From Centrapalus pauciflorus (taxonomy: Eukaryota > Streptophyta > Magnoliopsida > Asterales > Asteraceae): a DNA stretch of 64,000 nt. A model generated the notes under the pieces. That model was given only the letters and a program-made list of their open reading frames with translations. It was not told the origin of the DNA and did no database searches. Made by a program: the position numbers and the translations under genes. Below are positions 33,641 through 45,597 of this stretch, one piece after another (within the stretch, counting starts at the first letter, position 1; each line of letters opens with the position of its first letter). The stretch lies in contig JAANYP010004764.1 in assembly GCA_020465985.1 (NCBI GenBank), forward strand, positions 434,001-498,000. Direction: 5' to 3'.

Positions 33641-34112
33641 ACGGTTACCAACATCTTATTTATGTATACTAACTTTTATTATTAATCTAACATTTCGTTA
33701 CGTATACTAACTTTTATTTGTGCAATTCAATTTTTCTAACGTTTATTTATGTTTTCTTACATTATTTTTTTTACCAACACATCTTTATACATTAGTTTAT
33801 TAATGTGTACTAACTTCTATTTGTGTTTATTAATTTTCTTCTCTAATCTGATTCATATTTTATATATTGTTTTATGCACAAACAACATCATTAATTTATA
33901 CTCTAATAATTATTTTACATTAAACTAAATTTGTCTTTTTATCATTTTATTTTATAATTTTTTACAACGGCTACATAACCATTGCAACGGTCAAAAATTC
34001 AACTGTTTCGATGGCTCGGTTTTGCCCTATAAATACCCTAACACTAAACCTCATTATTTCACAAAATCGTTCTTCTATTTGCTTGGAAAAAAATTTCTTA
34101 ATTGGTTGAAGA
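33641..34112 (+). other. AT-rich spacer with promoter-like end
   Basis: It is T-rich, with three imperfect copies of GTRTACTAACTTYTATT (33664, 33700, 33806). At 33966-34040 it has CAACGGCTA, CAACGGTCA and CCCTATAAATACCC, an arrangement that I associate with the region upstream of plant PIF/Harbinger-type elements, although it could equally be the promoter of copia fragment H. No gene. Confidence 0.35.
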
Positions 34113-34277
34113 ATGAAGATGTCTCTATCATTTTTAATTTTTCTTATTGTAATACTCTCAATACTTTTATACTCTTTGCTACAACTTTCATTCGATGAGA
34201 TGTACCCCTTTCTAATTATATTTCCATTTACGATTCTTCCATTGTTATTTGTTGCGATATTGATTGAAATAAATTAA
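34113..34277 (+). CDS. Small hydrophobic ORF (54 codons), unknown
   Basis: ATG at 34113, TAA at 34275-34277. It has two strongly hydrophobic stretches, roughly residues 5-24 and 32-52, separated by a short polar turn (FDEMYP), so it could be a small hairpin membrane protein. It starts about 80 bases after the TATAAATA at about 34031 and ends 40 bases before the gag start of fragment H. I do not recognise it. AT-rich DNA readily gives such frames by chance, so the call is weak. Confidence 0.2.
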   Translation: MKMSLSFLIFLIVILSILLYSLLQLSFDEMYPFLIIFPFTILPLLFVAILIEIN

Positions 34278-34317
34278 TACTAATTTATGTTGTTAAATAA
34301 CTTTTTGATAGTATAAA

Positions 34318-34418
34318 ATGGCAAATCTTGTTAACCTTGAATTTACTGCACTAGACGTTAACGGGAATAACTACATGTCATTGACAATAGATGTGAAAAT
34401 GCATCTTGGATCAATAGT
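34318..34418 (+). pseudogene. gag: Fragment H: N-terminus of a copia gag
   Basis: The 33 codons starting MANLVNLEFTALDVNG and continuing NNYMSLTIDVKMHLG resemble the start of a common plant UBN2 gag family. It is cut at 34418 by the LTR of element G. The rest of this gag should lie beyond the far end of G, outside the window. Confidence 0.65.
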
Positions 34419-34776
34419 TGTTAGATATTAAATTTCGATCTTGTGGATTTATTTTGTAATTATTATTTATAGAATATTTAGTCTTGTATTTTATTTCCAA
34501 GTAATTTTTAAGTGTATGAAAAGTTCAAGGGGACAAAGTGCCATTCCTTGAAACTTAATTAAACGAGCCTACAACTAGGCTCCTAGGGTTTTGTAAACAA
34601 TACGGTTGAAATTTGTGTGAGAATTGAATATTAAAAGTCCAGCCGCCGCATCTTTTTCTCTCAACATTCTTATTGTCTTGTTCTTTAATCATTTCATAAT
34701 TATTGAGTGCAAATTCTGATTGTGAGTGTTTATTGAAAATTAAAGTGCTGATATTATCTGGGAAACAACAACAACA
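34419..34776 (+). repeat. Element G 5' LTR (about 358 bp)
   Basis: It starts TGTTAGATATT and ends AACAACAACA, and is followed by the primer binding site. The start is placed at the point at which gag homology of H ends and TGTT matches the terminal AACA in reverse. The second LTR is outside the window, so the left boundary rests on this reasoning alone. Confidence 0.65.
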
Positions 34777-34778
34777 AT

Positions 34779-34790
34779 TGGTATCAGAGC
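34779..34790 (+). promoter_or_regulatory. Element G primer binding site
   Basis: TGGTATCAGAGC lies two bases after the LTR end and is complementary to initiator tRNA-Met. Confidence 0.9.
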
Positions 34791-35849
34791 TCAACAAGGT
34801 GGATTTAAACTGAAACCAATCGGATTCTGCTGCAGTTCATCATCTTCATTGACTTTTCTTCAAAAACCACCGGTTTGATCTTTATTTTCTCAAATATTTT
34901 GCTGTTTTTGTGTTGTTCTTTTTATATAGTCATCATATTATCATTCCCTACTGATATAGAGCTTCTTAGGTTCAATCTTAACATCATATTGTTCATCTAA
35001 TCGGTTGTTTAAAATCTTGAAAAACATGGGTTTTCTTGCTCTTTTGGTCCATTTTTAAAGATTTTTTTAAGTGTTTTGGTATATTTTAAAGGCTAAAAAG
35101 TGTTTAAAATAATTTTCCAATCATTTAGAAACAATTTTTAGGCGAAAAATCTGCTAGTTTTAAGTCTGGACAGTTTCTGAAAATTTCATATCTGCTGTAA
35201 TTCGGACCTACACTGTAGCTCTTCGGACCGGACTTCGGACCATTTCGGACCACAATCCGACGCTATTTGGACCATACTTCGGTCCATTTCGGACCATCCT
35301 TAGGTGTCATTCGGACCATATTTTGCCCATTTCGGACCCCACTTCGGTCTCATCCGAACTTCGGACCTTCCGAAATTCAGATCAGGCAAATTTAAAACAC
35401 TTACTTTATCTTGTGTTTTAATTTGTAATTTCATTTCGGACCACCCGAACCCGGACCATCCGAATTCGGTGTTTCCTTCTTTAAACTTTTCCCAAGTGTT
35501 CATCCGGACTCACTACTGTTCATCTGATCTCGGACCATCCGAATTCGGTATTCTGTTTTTGGTCCATCCGAATTCAGATTCCAGCCATTTGTCACTGTTC
35601 ATCCGAATTCAACCATCCGAATTCGGTTCATCCATCGATTGGTCAACACAGTCTTGGTCCATCCGAAAGTACTGTTCACCCGAATTCGGTCCCGTCCGAA
35701 CCCACTGTTCACCCGAATTCGGTTCCTATCTTAACTTAATTTTTGATCCGAATTACTACCATCCGGGTTACTATTCATCCGCAGTTCAGTCAATCCGATT
35801 CAAGTTTCCACCTTCAAGATCTCATTCTTCTATATCAGCTCCCTATATC
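34791..35849 (+). other. Element G leader with TTCGGA/TCCGAA array
   Basis: This is a 1.06 kb leader. From about 35200 to 35760 it carries several dozen copies of TTCGGA, TCCGAA, CGGACC and GAATTCGG, often as palindromes, at irregular spacing. From 35304 the array is open in frame with gag down to its ATG at 35850, so a gag with an N-terminal extension of about 180 residues rich in HPNSD and SPEFG is possible. I prefer the start at 35850 because gag homology begins there. Confidence 0.7.
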
Positions 35850-36119
35850 ATGTCTCGTGAAGCTCTTGTCCACGGATCCGAGAACAGACCACCTGTTATG
35901 TATCCCGATGAGTATGAGCAATGGAAGTCCCGATTCATAAAGTTTGTCGGTATGCAACCCAATGGCAACCTTATGCTTCAATCCATTTATGAGGTCCCAG
36001 TTATCTACTATCGGGAAATCGTCGCTAGACCCGAAGCTGACCCCCCTGTACTCGCATCAAAAGTTGAAAGGGAGCCTGCAAATGATGCAGAGCGAGACAG
36101 GCAGCATGCAAACAAGAGG
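35850..36119 (+). pseudogene. gag: Element G gag, N-terminal part
   Basis: It starts MSREALVHGSENRPPVM and includes YEQWKSRFIKFV, the copia gag motif around the conserved Trp. It is open to NDAERDRQHANKR at 36119, where element D is inserted, and continues at 52096 with AEYLIYQALPTDI in frame. The first nine codons after the break come from D and end at a stop. Confidence 0.88.
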
Positions 36120-37166
36120 TGTAGGTCCCAAAAGGTTTCCCTAGTGTATTGTTCTAAGCTGTAGGGGGGGGGGTGAATACAGCAATTAAAAACTCAACAC
36201 TCTTTTCTCAATGTTTGTGTATATTATCAACAAGTGTTAATTACAAACAAGCCTGAACTGCAGAAAGGTTCAAGTTGAGATGACAGATATAACAGTTGTT
36301 CAACTAATCTAAGACTCAGACTAGATACAATGACTACACTCACTTAGATGTACTCACTGTTTTTACAAGACACAGATGGACAACTTCAGTATGAACAACT
36401 TAGACACACGTACTGTTATATTCAAGCAGACTTGCATGCATGAAAAACACACTTTAATGCATGATCTGATTTCACACTCTTGATTGTCTCACAATCCTTA
36501 GAAGCTTCCTTTTATACTCTTATTGAGAATCTCAGTGAAGCTTCTTCATTGGACAGATGAGATAGTGGGATGTCTTTCCAAAAAGACAAGACACCTTTTC
36601 TGCACGTTCTGATAAAGCAAATTTCTCTTCATATGGCAGAATCTTTGTCTTCTTCTTTTTGTCATTATTGCATAAGGCTTTAACCAAAATAGGAATGTCA
36701 ACTTTGCATCTTTCTTCTTTTGTTAAGGCCATTTTGATATAAGAAAAGGTCTGTCACCCTTTTCAGATATCTGTTTGTCGTCATGTAACAGAACAACGTA
36801 GGCAGGCTGTGCAGTTTCTGTTTTCCACTTTGTCTTCAACTTGTAAACTGATCTTGTAGCCAAAAACAATACATGAGGACTTGGAAACATATTCCATAAA
36901 GTGTTTAGCCTGTTCACAAAGAACAGAACACTTAAAATCTGTCCAAGCTGCTCAACAGAACAGAGCAGCGTCGACAGTTTATGTCCAGCCTGTTCAGCAG
37001 AGAGAACAGCATGGACAATCTGCCTTTGTTGCAACGAATGCAACAGGGTAAACAACTTTGGCTATTATTTCAAATCACTTTTTAGGTTTCAATAAGGCAT
37101 AAACAGGCCTCAAATTATACCTTCAAGTGCATCGCAGGTTTGACTGAGGCCTTTTTGTGCCTAACA
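36120..37166 (-). repeat. Element D 3' LTR (1047 bp)
   Basis: On the - strand it starts TGTTAGGCAC and ends GGGACCTACA. A run of 10 G is at 36164-36173 on the + strand. A TATA box lies near 36510-36518 (- strand). Compared with the 5' LTR it lacks about 40 bases near its start, including the inner AGGGGGAGA; the loss lies between two CAGGTTTGA copies. Confidence 0.9.
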
Positions 37167-37520
37167 ATCTCCCCTTATTTGCAATAATCAGTCTGAGTTG
37201 ATTTAATCAATAATCACTATACAATTTACAATACATCTTGCTGTAATAAAATTACAAAATTAAAGCAAAGTAAAAGATCAGTTTATATATACTGATTTTT
37301 TATTACATAAACAACATATGTTTCTACAAAAGTACAACTGATGTACTAGTGTATATTACAACTGATGTAAAAATAAAAGTTACAACTAATGCAACTACGT
37401 ACAACTAATGTACAAGAAAAGTCAACATTTTGGACTGTTGATGATGGGAGCAGATAATGGCAAGTCTGTCCAACAGATGGACAACTTCCTTTCTTCACCT
37501 ACTCAGACAGTAGGTGGACT
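37167..37520 (-). other. Element D 3' untranslated region and polypurine tract
   Basis: The tract reads AAGGGGAGAT on the - strand at 37167-37176, one G shorter than in C. The rest is AT-rich noncoding sequence with TACATCAGTTGTA-like repeats (37320-37410), as in C. Confidence 0.8.
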
Positions 37521-40500
37521 TCATGACAGTGGTGGTGGCAAACCTTCTTTAAACATTCTTTCCAGCTCATCCCTGGTTTCCTCCAAGTCTTGTATTTCAA
37601 CTCTGAGGAACATAAAATTGAGATGTCCAAGCTCCTCTCTTTCATAGAAGCCTCTGAGCTGATCCCAGATGGTTGCTCTCCACTTACTAGATTGCCTGAA
37701 GGAGTTTGCAAGTATGAATGCTACAAGCTGTTTGAGACCAACTTTGTGTAGGTCTGGTGCTCTCTATAAGCACTTCTTCTTTGTCAAGGGATCTACATAA
37801 AATGCCCCCAACTCAGGTTCCTCAATCAGCTTGCCTTTTTCAAATTTGACTCCTTTGGGCAGGCTGTAGTCAACTCCTTTGATCTCTACTGCATAGTCAC
37901 CTTGTTCAATTAAGATCAGGAGTTCCTCCAGCTCTGAATCCTTCTTGTTCCTCTTGGCCTTAATTTTGGGGTAAGTCACAGAGACACCCTTACTTAATTC
38001 TTCTGAGATCAGGCCAAGGTCTTTCACTCTCTCCATCAGCTTTTTGACATATGCCCTGATAGTCTTAGCCGTTTCATACTTAGATTGGCTCAGGGCAACT
38101 GCCAACTCAACCCATTCCCTGTACCCCATTTGTGCAACATCAGTGTAGTCATAAGATTCCAGTTCTGGGCCTGTTGCACCCATTCTAGTTATTTGCAATT
38201 TCCACTGTTTGCCTTTTCTTGATATGGGCACAACTTTGACTATAGTTTCCTTGGCAAGTCTTCTATCAGCAACATCAGAAAACTTTTTCCTCGCCAAGTT
38301 GTCAAAATGAATTTGGGCCCTTGCAGAGGATGCTTGTTTGGATTTAGTCACTGAGACCAGAGCACCTTGTTCCTTACCACCTTCTTTTTTAGTTGCTGAC
38401 TCCTTAGCAGCTTCAAGCAGTTTCCTTTGCACCTCTAAAGAAGGCATTTTAATTTTGCTTGACTCTTTGAGTGCAAAGGATCTGGCAGCTTTGGCAGAGG
38501 CTTCTTCTTTTCTTAATTTTTCCAAGGCTTTGAGATGTTCATCTCTGAACTCATAATATTTCTCCATAGGAAGACCCATTTCCTTAGCCCTTGCTTTGTC
38601 AAACTTCAGCTGTGCTGCTTTCTGGTGATCAGGGTCAGCAATTGCTTTTTCTTTTCCTTTAGCTGTTGTAATGGGAACAGCTTCAGGAATATCTTCCTCT
38701 TCTTCTTCTTTTTCTTCTTCCAGAATTAGATGCCTCCTTTTACCGCTTGGCCTATCCTCAGTAATGGATTCCTCCCCCTTAGATTGTGCAAGGTTTGGAG
38801 ATCCAGCCTGAGTAAGCTGAGCAGTTTTAGTTTGATGAGAGGCACCTTCAACTGGACCTATACCTATTATAGATGCACCTGCTGTTTGACCAGTAGATGT
38901 TGTTTTCTCCTTAGGAGAAGAGGTTTTCTCCCCCTTAGACTTAGTCTTCGAGGCAGAGAACTTCTCCCCCTTTGAAGGAGATGGTACAGCACCTTCAACA
39001 ACTGGTCTGCCTGAAGAAACAAATTCAACAGGCTTGGCAGCAGTTTTGGCAGCAGGCTTGGGGCCAACCAGGCTATGCACTAAGAAAGCTAGATTGTCCT
39101 TCACCTCTGCAAGTTGGGAAAGACAAGTTTGAAGAAAGGATGATTGTGAATCAGCAATAGAGGTCAGCTTGACAAGATTTTCTCAGTCAGAAGCTGTGAA
39201 TAGCAAACTTTGAAGCTGTCCAAGATGTAACTCAAGAGAGTCCTGCACATCATCAAGATTTGCTGACACAGAATTTGACAGAGAGATAATTAAAGAGTTT
39301 AAGCTGGCCAGTGTATCTGGAAGGGTAGTAGTGCAAGAAGTGAGGAGAGTGGACAACTGTTGGGATATGGGTGTCATGGAGGACACGGAGTCCTGTTGGT
39401 GTGAAAGAATTGAGGAGAGGGAAGTGGCCTATTTTTTGTAGCTGTGCAGTAAGTGCAAGCAGCTGTGAGGAGTGGTCAACTTGGGGAGTGGATGGAAAGG
39501 AATTCTTGAACACATCAAAGAATCCCTGAAGTTGGGCAGACACAGAGTCTAAGATCAAGGAGGGTAGAGAAGACATAGATTGTTCCAAAGATCCAACTTT
39601 GTTGGTTAGCAAAGAAAGCTGATCCTTCAAAGGAAGATCTTTGGGGGAAGGAGGAGTATGGGTAGACTGTTTGGATTGGGTAGATGGGGATGAATGAGAT
39701 GATGATGATGAGGCAGGTGTTTGGGGATGTGATGGAGAGGGAAGGGTGACTCTTGACAGAAGCTCCACAGCTTGGGCAAAAGTAATATGGCCCAGCTTGG
39801 AGGGGTCAATGGGTCCCGCAGCAGTGGTTGTAGCTGCTTCATCAGGAGAAGGGGTAGAGGTTGGTAGCCTTTCAGATGCTGCTTGTGTTGCAGCACCTTC
39901 ATTAAGGCCAGGGATTGTTCCATCTGCAGCACCTTGGTTTAGAGGTGCCTCATCATTGGGAGATGGAATGTGCATTTCAACATCAGCAGTGGTGAAACGT
40001 GCTGATGGAGTTTGAATATAAGGAGCAGCCTCACCAGAGGGATGGTATGATCCCTGAGGTTCATCAGCTTGGGATGTTGGTCCTTTAGCAGCTGTTGGGT
40101 GTACAACAACTGTATCATGAAGAGCAGAGGTTGGAGGCTAATCTACTGGATGGTCTAATCCAGCAGGTTTGGCACCTCGTGCAGACTCAGGGTGTGAAGA
40201 AGTATGGGGAGGAGACTGTGTGGACACAGTATGGAATGGAGTGAACTCCTGTCTTTCAATATTCTCAGCCTGTTTGGAGGCTGGAATAGTTGATGTGGTA
40301 GTCTCCTTTTGAACAACTGGTTCCTGTTGGGAGGAACTAGAGGGCCGAGGCTGACTCAGGGTAGACTCTTGTTGGAGTGAAGCATGCTCCAAATGTTCTG
40401 AAGCTTCTCCCAAAATAGGAGAAACAACAGTGGTTGCTTCTTTTTCAACTGAACCCTGTTGAGAGGGAACAGAGGGGCTATTTTGGGCTGTTGATTTCTT

Positions 40501-41644
40501 TCTGGCAATGGATTTGCATTGGTATGATTTGAGGGATGAGGTGGATGGTGGATGTTGTGGAGAGGTGATGAGGGGTTCTGTTTGGACTGGTTGTGAGACT
40601 GGGTCTGAAACAAGTGGCATGGCTTGTTCCATAGTCTCAGGTGCCACAGAGGCTTCAGGTTCAACAAATGAACCAGGTGAGAACCCTGCTCCCCCTCAGC
40701 CACAGAGGCTGATGGGGCAGACTCTGACTTGGTTGTTTTAGCCTTCTTGCGGACAGGCTCAGCTTCAGTCGTTTCCAGGGTTCTTTTAACAAATTTGAAC
40801 CTAGATTTGGATTTTCCCTTGGGAGCAGTCTCTGGATCCACCCTCACAACAGAGGGTCCTTCCACCAATCCTAGCAACCTCCTCATTGGTGTTGACAGAG
40901 GAGGTTCATTTGGGAGAACAGGAGTATAGAAAACTCTATTCCCTATTACAGGGACAGTACGAAGTAGAGGCGGAGAGTTATTTAGTTGCTCACCACAGAT
41001 GTGCTTGAAAATAAGACTTAAAAACCTGGGATATCGAACAGCAGTTAGACGTGTTTCCTGATGCACCAAGTTTCTCAAGTTCATGAAAATCCATCACGGC
41101 TGAGTTGGTCGAATGAACTAACTTTACTGCTGAAGCACTTCACCACAGAGGCAAACAGGAAACTGTAGGTTGGAGACAAATCCTTCCTAAACAGAGTAGC
41201 TCCAACTTTGGGTTCTGCTACACCACAGAAGTGTAGAAGATTTCTCATCTGTTCATCTTCAGGCTGTGGCTGATCATAGGTTTCAGCCACAGGGAGACGA
41301 AGAGCTTTCCTGATCAGATGAGTAGTGATCTCAATGGTCTGAGTTCCATTGAGTATGGTTCCCCGAATTATTTTGGTAGAAGGATCATAAGAGCAGGTGT
41401 ACCAAAATTCATAAACCATCTCCTGGTACAGGACACCAGGAGATGCAGTCATTGCGTATTTCAGTGGGTGAACCATCAAAAACTCCACCATGTCTTCATA
41501 CCCTTTTCCCAAATAATTTTTAGGGATGGTTAGGTTTGCAAGGTAGTTGGTAGGTTTCAAAGTCAGCATCGTGGTAACAGACGAGTGTTTGTGCACATCA
41601 TTTCCAACGAAGACTGGAAGAAAGGGATTGTTTCGGTGAGCCAT
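37521..41644 (-). pseudogene. Element D third ORF downstream of pol (about 1370 codons, broken)
   Basis: The ATG at 41644 starts MAHRNNPFLPVFVGNDVHKH. The N-terminal domain (YEDMVEFLMVHPLKYAM, YQEMVYEFWYT, ITTHLIRKALRLP) is open to 41081. A frame change follows near 41085, then NLRNLVHQETRLTAVRYPRF. The Pro/Ser/Thr-rich middle (39250-40700) has several frame changes and a stop near 40138. From 39104 to 37764 a 446-codon frame is open, with an acidic Glu run at about 38690-38730 and a basic helical C-terminus. Another frame change near 37765 separates the final part, which ends at 37521. Apart from these breaks it matches C throughout. No known enzyme motif, signal peptide or membrane span is visible. 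Function unknown. Confidence 0.8.
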
Positions 41645-42269
41645 TTGGAAAGTAGTGAAAGTAGTAGCACGAGACACTTAGTCGAGGTTTCGGGTTCTTT
41701 GGAAGTTATGGAATTAGTGAGGAAGACGAAGATGAAACAGTAGATGGGTATTTATAGGATTTGAATGTGAGTGGGTATGAGAGAGAAAAACTTTGGGCAG
41801 TTGATTTTGAAATGTTCGTTAACGGAAAACGGAACGGTTGTCCATGTCAGAACGGTTGTAAGACCACTTGAGCCCTTTTTATTCATTAACACACGTTAAC
41901 CCACATTATCCGCAATAATTAAGTTAAATAAAAACAGAAATTAAATAACTTAATTGTGAAGAAAGGTAGTTAAAACTGATGGTCTAAGCTGTTGGTCAAA
42001 CCTGTGATGAGCAGGGTCATCACAAGCTGTTCATTCTTCAGGCTGTTCATTCAACCTGTTAAGCTATGTGAGAACAGGTTTTGTTCAATAGTTGATCAGG
42101 TTACAAGACAATGTCTTATATGACAGATTGAGAGAGTGAGCAGGTTGGAGATTTGATCACCAGACCAGGTTTGAAATGAAAGCTGATATTATCAAACCTG
42201 TTCTGTCTAAGCTGTTCTGGGAAACTTAAACTGAGTGAGACATACAGTAACTTAGAACATTTATGACTC
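41645..42269 (-). other. Element D spacer between pol and third ORF
   Basis: This noncoding stretch is the counterpart of 20552-21298 in C. It has a TATAAATA at 41749-41756 (- strand) and one copy of the 64 bp unit that is doubled in C (about 41850-41915). The right part (41980-42240) is rich in AACAGGTTTG and AAGCTGTT units. Confidence 0.7.
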
Positions 42270-45200
42270 TTAGTCACATTTATTTAAAATGCCCAGCTTG
42301 CTAACAAGATAGTTAAATCTATTTTCATCAAGAGGCTTGGTGAAAATGTCTGCAAGCTGTTCATCTGTAGAAATAAAACTTACCTCCACATTACCTTTCT
42401 GGATGTGATCCCTTATGAAGTGATGTCTGACCACTATATGCTTTGTTCTGGAATGAAATACTGGATTGTTGGATATAGCTATGGCACTTGTATTATCACA
42501 TAGAATAGGAGTCTTCCTATATACAAGTCCATAGTCTTCAATCTGATGCTGCATCCATAGAATCTGCCCACAGCAGCTTCCAGCAGCAATATACTCCGCT
42601 TCAGTAGTAGAAGTAGAAACAGAGTTCTGCTTCTTGCTACACCAACTTATCAACCTACCACCAAGAAGTTGACACCCACCTGTTGTGCTTTTTCTGTCTA
42701 GCCTGCAGTCTGCAAAACCAGAATCTGAATATCCTGTTAGTGCAAGGCTTGAGTCTTTAGGATACCAAAGACCCAAACCTAGTGTACCCTTAAGGTATCT
42801 GAAGATTCTTTTTATAGCAGCTAGATGTGATTCTTTAGGATCAGCTTGAAACCTAGCACATAAACAGGTAGCAAACATAATATCAGGTCTACTAGCAGTT
42901 AAATACAGCAACCTCCCAATCATGCCTCTGTAAGCTGTTACTGAAACAGCTTTGCCTCTGGCATCTGCATCCAACTTTACATTGGTTGTCATTGGGGTTT
43001 TGATAGGAGAACTTTCATAAAATTTAAACTTTTTCAACAGATCTAAAGTATACCTTCTTTGATTTATGAAAATTCCATTTGAGGTTTGTTTAACCTGTAG
43101 TCCTAAAAAGAAAGTAAGTTCTCCCATCATACTCATTTCATATTTTGATTTCATGAGTAATGAAAAATTCTTGCACAGTTGCTCATTAGTAGAACCAAAT
43201 ATTATGTCATCCACATAAATTTGAACAAGCATAGTATCAGACTTCACCTTCTTTATGAACAGTGTGGTATCCACTTTACCTCTGGAATAACCATTGCTCA
43301 TAAGGAAATCTGTAAGAGTATCATACCAGGCTCTAGGGGCTTGTTTTAGACCATAGAGAGCTTTGTCCAACTTATAGACAAAACCTGGATGATGTTCATT
43401 TTCAAAACCTGGAGGCTGCTTGACATAGAGTTCTTCTTGCAGCTTACCATTCAAAAATGCATTCTTCACATCCATTTGAAATACCTTCATGCACTTATGA
43501 GCAGCGTAGGCTAGAAACAAACGAATTGCCTCTAATCTGGCCACATAAGCAAATGTTTCATCATAGTCAATGCCTTCCTCCTGTTTGTAGCCTTGAGCAT
43601 CTAGTCTTGCCTTATTTCTAATGACATGACCTTGCTCATCCATCTTGTTCCTGAAAACCCATTTGGTGCCAATTATTGTTTTTCCTTTGGGAGCAGGGAC
43701 CAGCTTCCATACTTTGTTTCTCTCAAACTGATTGAGTTCTTCTTGCATGGCAGTGATCCAATTGGCATCTTTAAGTGCTTCATCCACCTTCTTAGGCTCC
43801 ATTAGGGACACAAAGCTAGAAAACATACAAAAGTTCCTAAGCTGACCCATCTTGTTTGCACCCCTTTGTTGATGTCACCAATTATTTGATCATTTGGGTG
43901 ACACCTGATCCACTTAGGATCTTACTTCAATGAGGATTCTCCTGAATTGTGTTCATCTTCAACAGGTCCTGTTGAGCAGTTCTCAAGATTTTCAGACACA
44001 CTGATATCTTGAGCTTGTTCACTTGTTGAGCATGACTCTCCATTATTGAACATATCAGTAGAGGATCCAGGAAAATCAGCATTGATTGGTTCAGGACATG
44101 AAGTTGTAATTATGTCAGTACACTTATTCACACAATGTGTATCAACATAATCATCATCATGCCCATCATGATTAACAGGTTCCACTCTGGATGTAGTGGA
44201 AGCTTTTGAGTCCTTCTCTTCACTGATGGAATGCATAAGATCATCAAAGCTGAATTCTCCTGAAACTGATTCAGGAACAGCTTTGGTGGAGGCACTCCTA
44301 GACTGTTCAAAGGTGACATTGATAGATTCATCTATCACCTTTCTCTTGTTGTTGTATACATTGTAGGCTTTGGAGATAGCAGAATATCCAACAAACACAC
44401 CTTCATCAGCTTTGGGTTCAAACTTTGCCAGTTGGTCCCTTTGATTCAGAATGAAGCAAGGACATCCAAACACATGGAAATAACTAATGTTTGGCCTCCT
44501 TCCTTTGAGCAGCTCATAGCGACTCTTGTTGAACCTTTTCACCACCAAGGATCTATTTTGGGTGAAGCAGGCAGTGTTGACAGCTTCAGTCCAGAATGAT
44601 GAAGGTAAACCAGATGCACACAACATGGTTCTAGCAGCTTCAATAAGGGTTCTGTTTCTCCTTTCAACAACTCCATTTTGTTGTGGAGTTCTTACTGCTG
44701 AAAAGTTTTGTGAGATCCCTCTTTCTTCACAGAAGTCCTCAAGAGTATTGTTTCTGAACTCAGTACCATGATGACTTCTAAGCTGCTTTACTTGAGCAGA
44801 GTTCAGCATCTCCATCTTCTTGATAAATCCAATGATTTCTCTAGCAGCCTCTCCTTTGCTCTTCAAAAAGATCACCCATGTAAACCTGGAGAACTCATCG
44901 AACATTACTAGAGTGTATCTTCTTCCTCCTAGACTTGGGACACTGACTGGTCAAAACAAGTCCATATGGATTAAGAAGAGAGGAATATCAATAGAGAAAT
45001 TATGCTTAGATTTAGTGGATGATTTTCTCTGCTTGCCTTTCTCACAGGCTGTGCAGAGTTTATCCTTAACAAAGGTTATAGAAGGCAAACCTGTTACCAA
45101 CTCTTTCTTACAGAGTTTGTTGATATTCTTGAAGTTCAGGTGTGACAGCCTTTTGTGCCATAACCAGTTCAGGTCTGCATTGCTTCTTGAGATAAAGCAG

Positions 45201-45585
45201 GTTTCAGTTGTGGGATCAGCAGACTTCATGTCCACAACATATACACCTTTCTTTCGTTGAGCACACAGCACCACTTTGCCTTGGGGATCCAATATGTAAC
45301 CCAGGTGCTCATCAAGGTTAACCTTGTAGCCAGCATCACACAGTTGGCTTATGCTAACAAGATTATGTTTTAGCCCAACCACATAGGCTACTCTTTTGAA
45401 CACTGCAGCACCAGCTTGAAGAGTTGCATATCCTTCTGCGGATCCCTGTACATTGTCACCAAATGTGACTTTTGGCCCTTTTTCAAACCTGAGATCACTC
45501 AGCAGGTCCTTGCAACCTGTCATATGTCCTGAGCAGCCACTGTCCAAGTATTAAACCTGGGATGGTTGTTTGTCCTGCAGAGTGT
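42270..45585 (-). pseudogene. pol: Element D pol: protease, integrase, RT, RNase H, lightly broken
   Basis: Protease: LDSGCSGHMTG near 45535, with a TAA two codons upstream in the same frame. The pre-integrase zinc motif is HKRLSHLNF ... CTACEKGK. A TGA near 44950 (Leu-Phe-stop-Pro) interrupts integrase, which then runs from 44905 to 43922: FDEFSRFTWVIFLKS, RSHHGTEFRNNT (Asp of the second catalytic site replaced by His), PQQNGVVERRNRT. A TAA at about 43919 and a frame change near 43860 precede RT, open from 43850 to 42270: FQMDVKNAFLNG, YVDDIIFGSTNEQ, GELTFFLGLQ, then RNase H with YSDSGFADC where C has YSDSDFAGC, and TTEAEYIAAGSCCG. It ends KLGILNKCD. Confidence 0.92.
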
Positions 45586-45597
45586 CAAGGGAAAATA

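Noticed and set aside
35200..35760. CRISPR-like or satellite array
   Set aside because: The TTCGGA motifs have no constant unit, spacing or spacers, and the setting is a plant retrotransposon leader.
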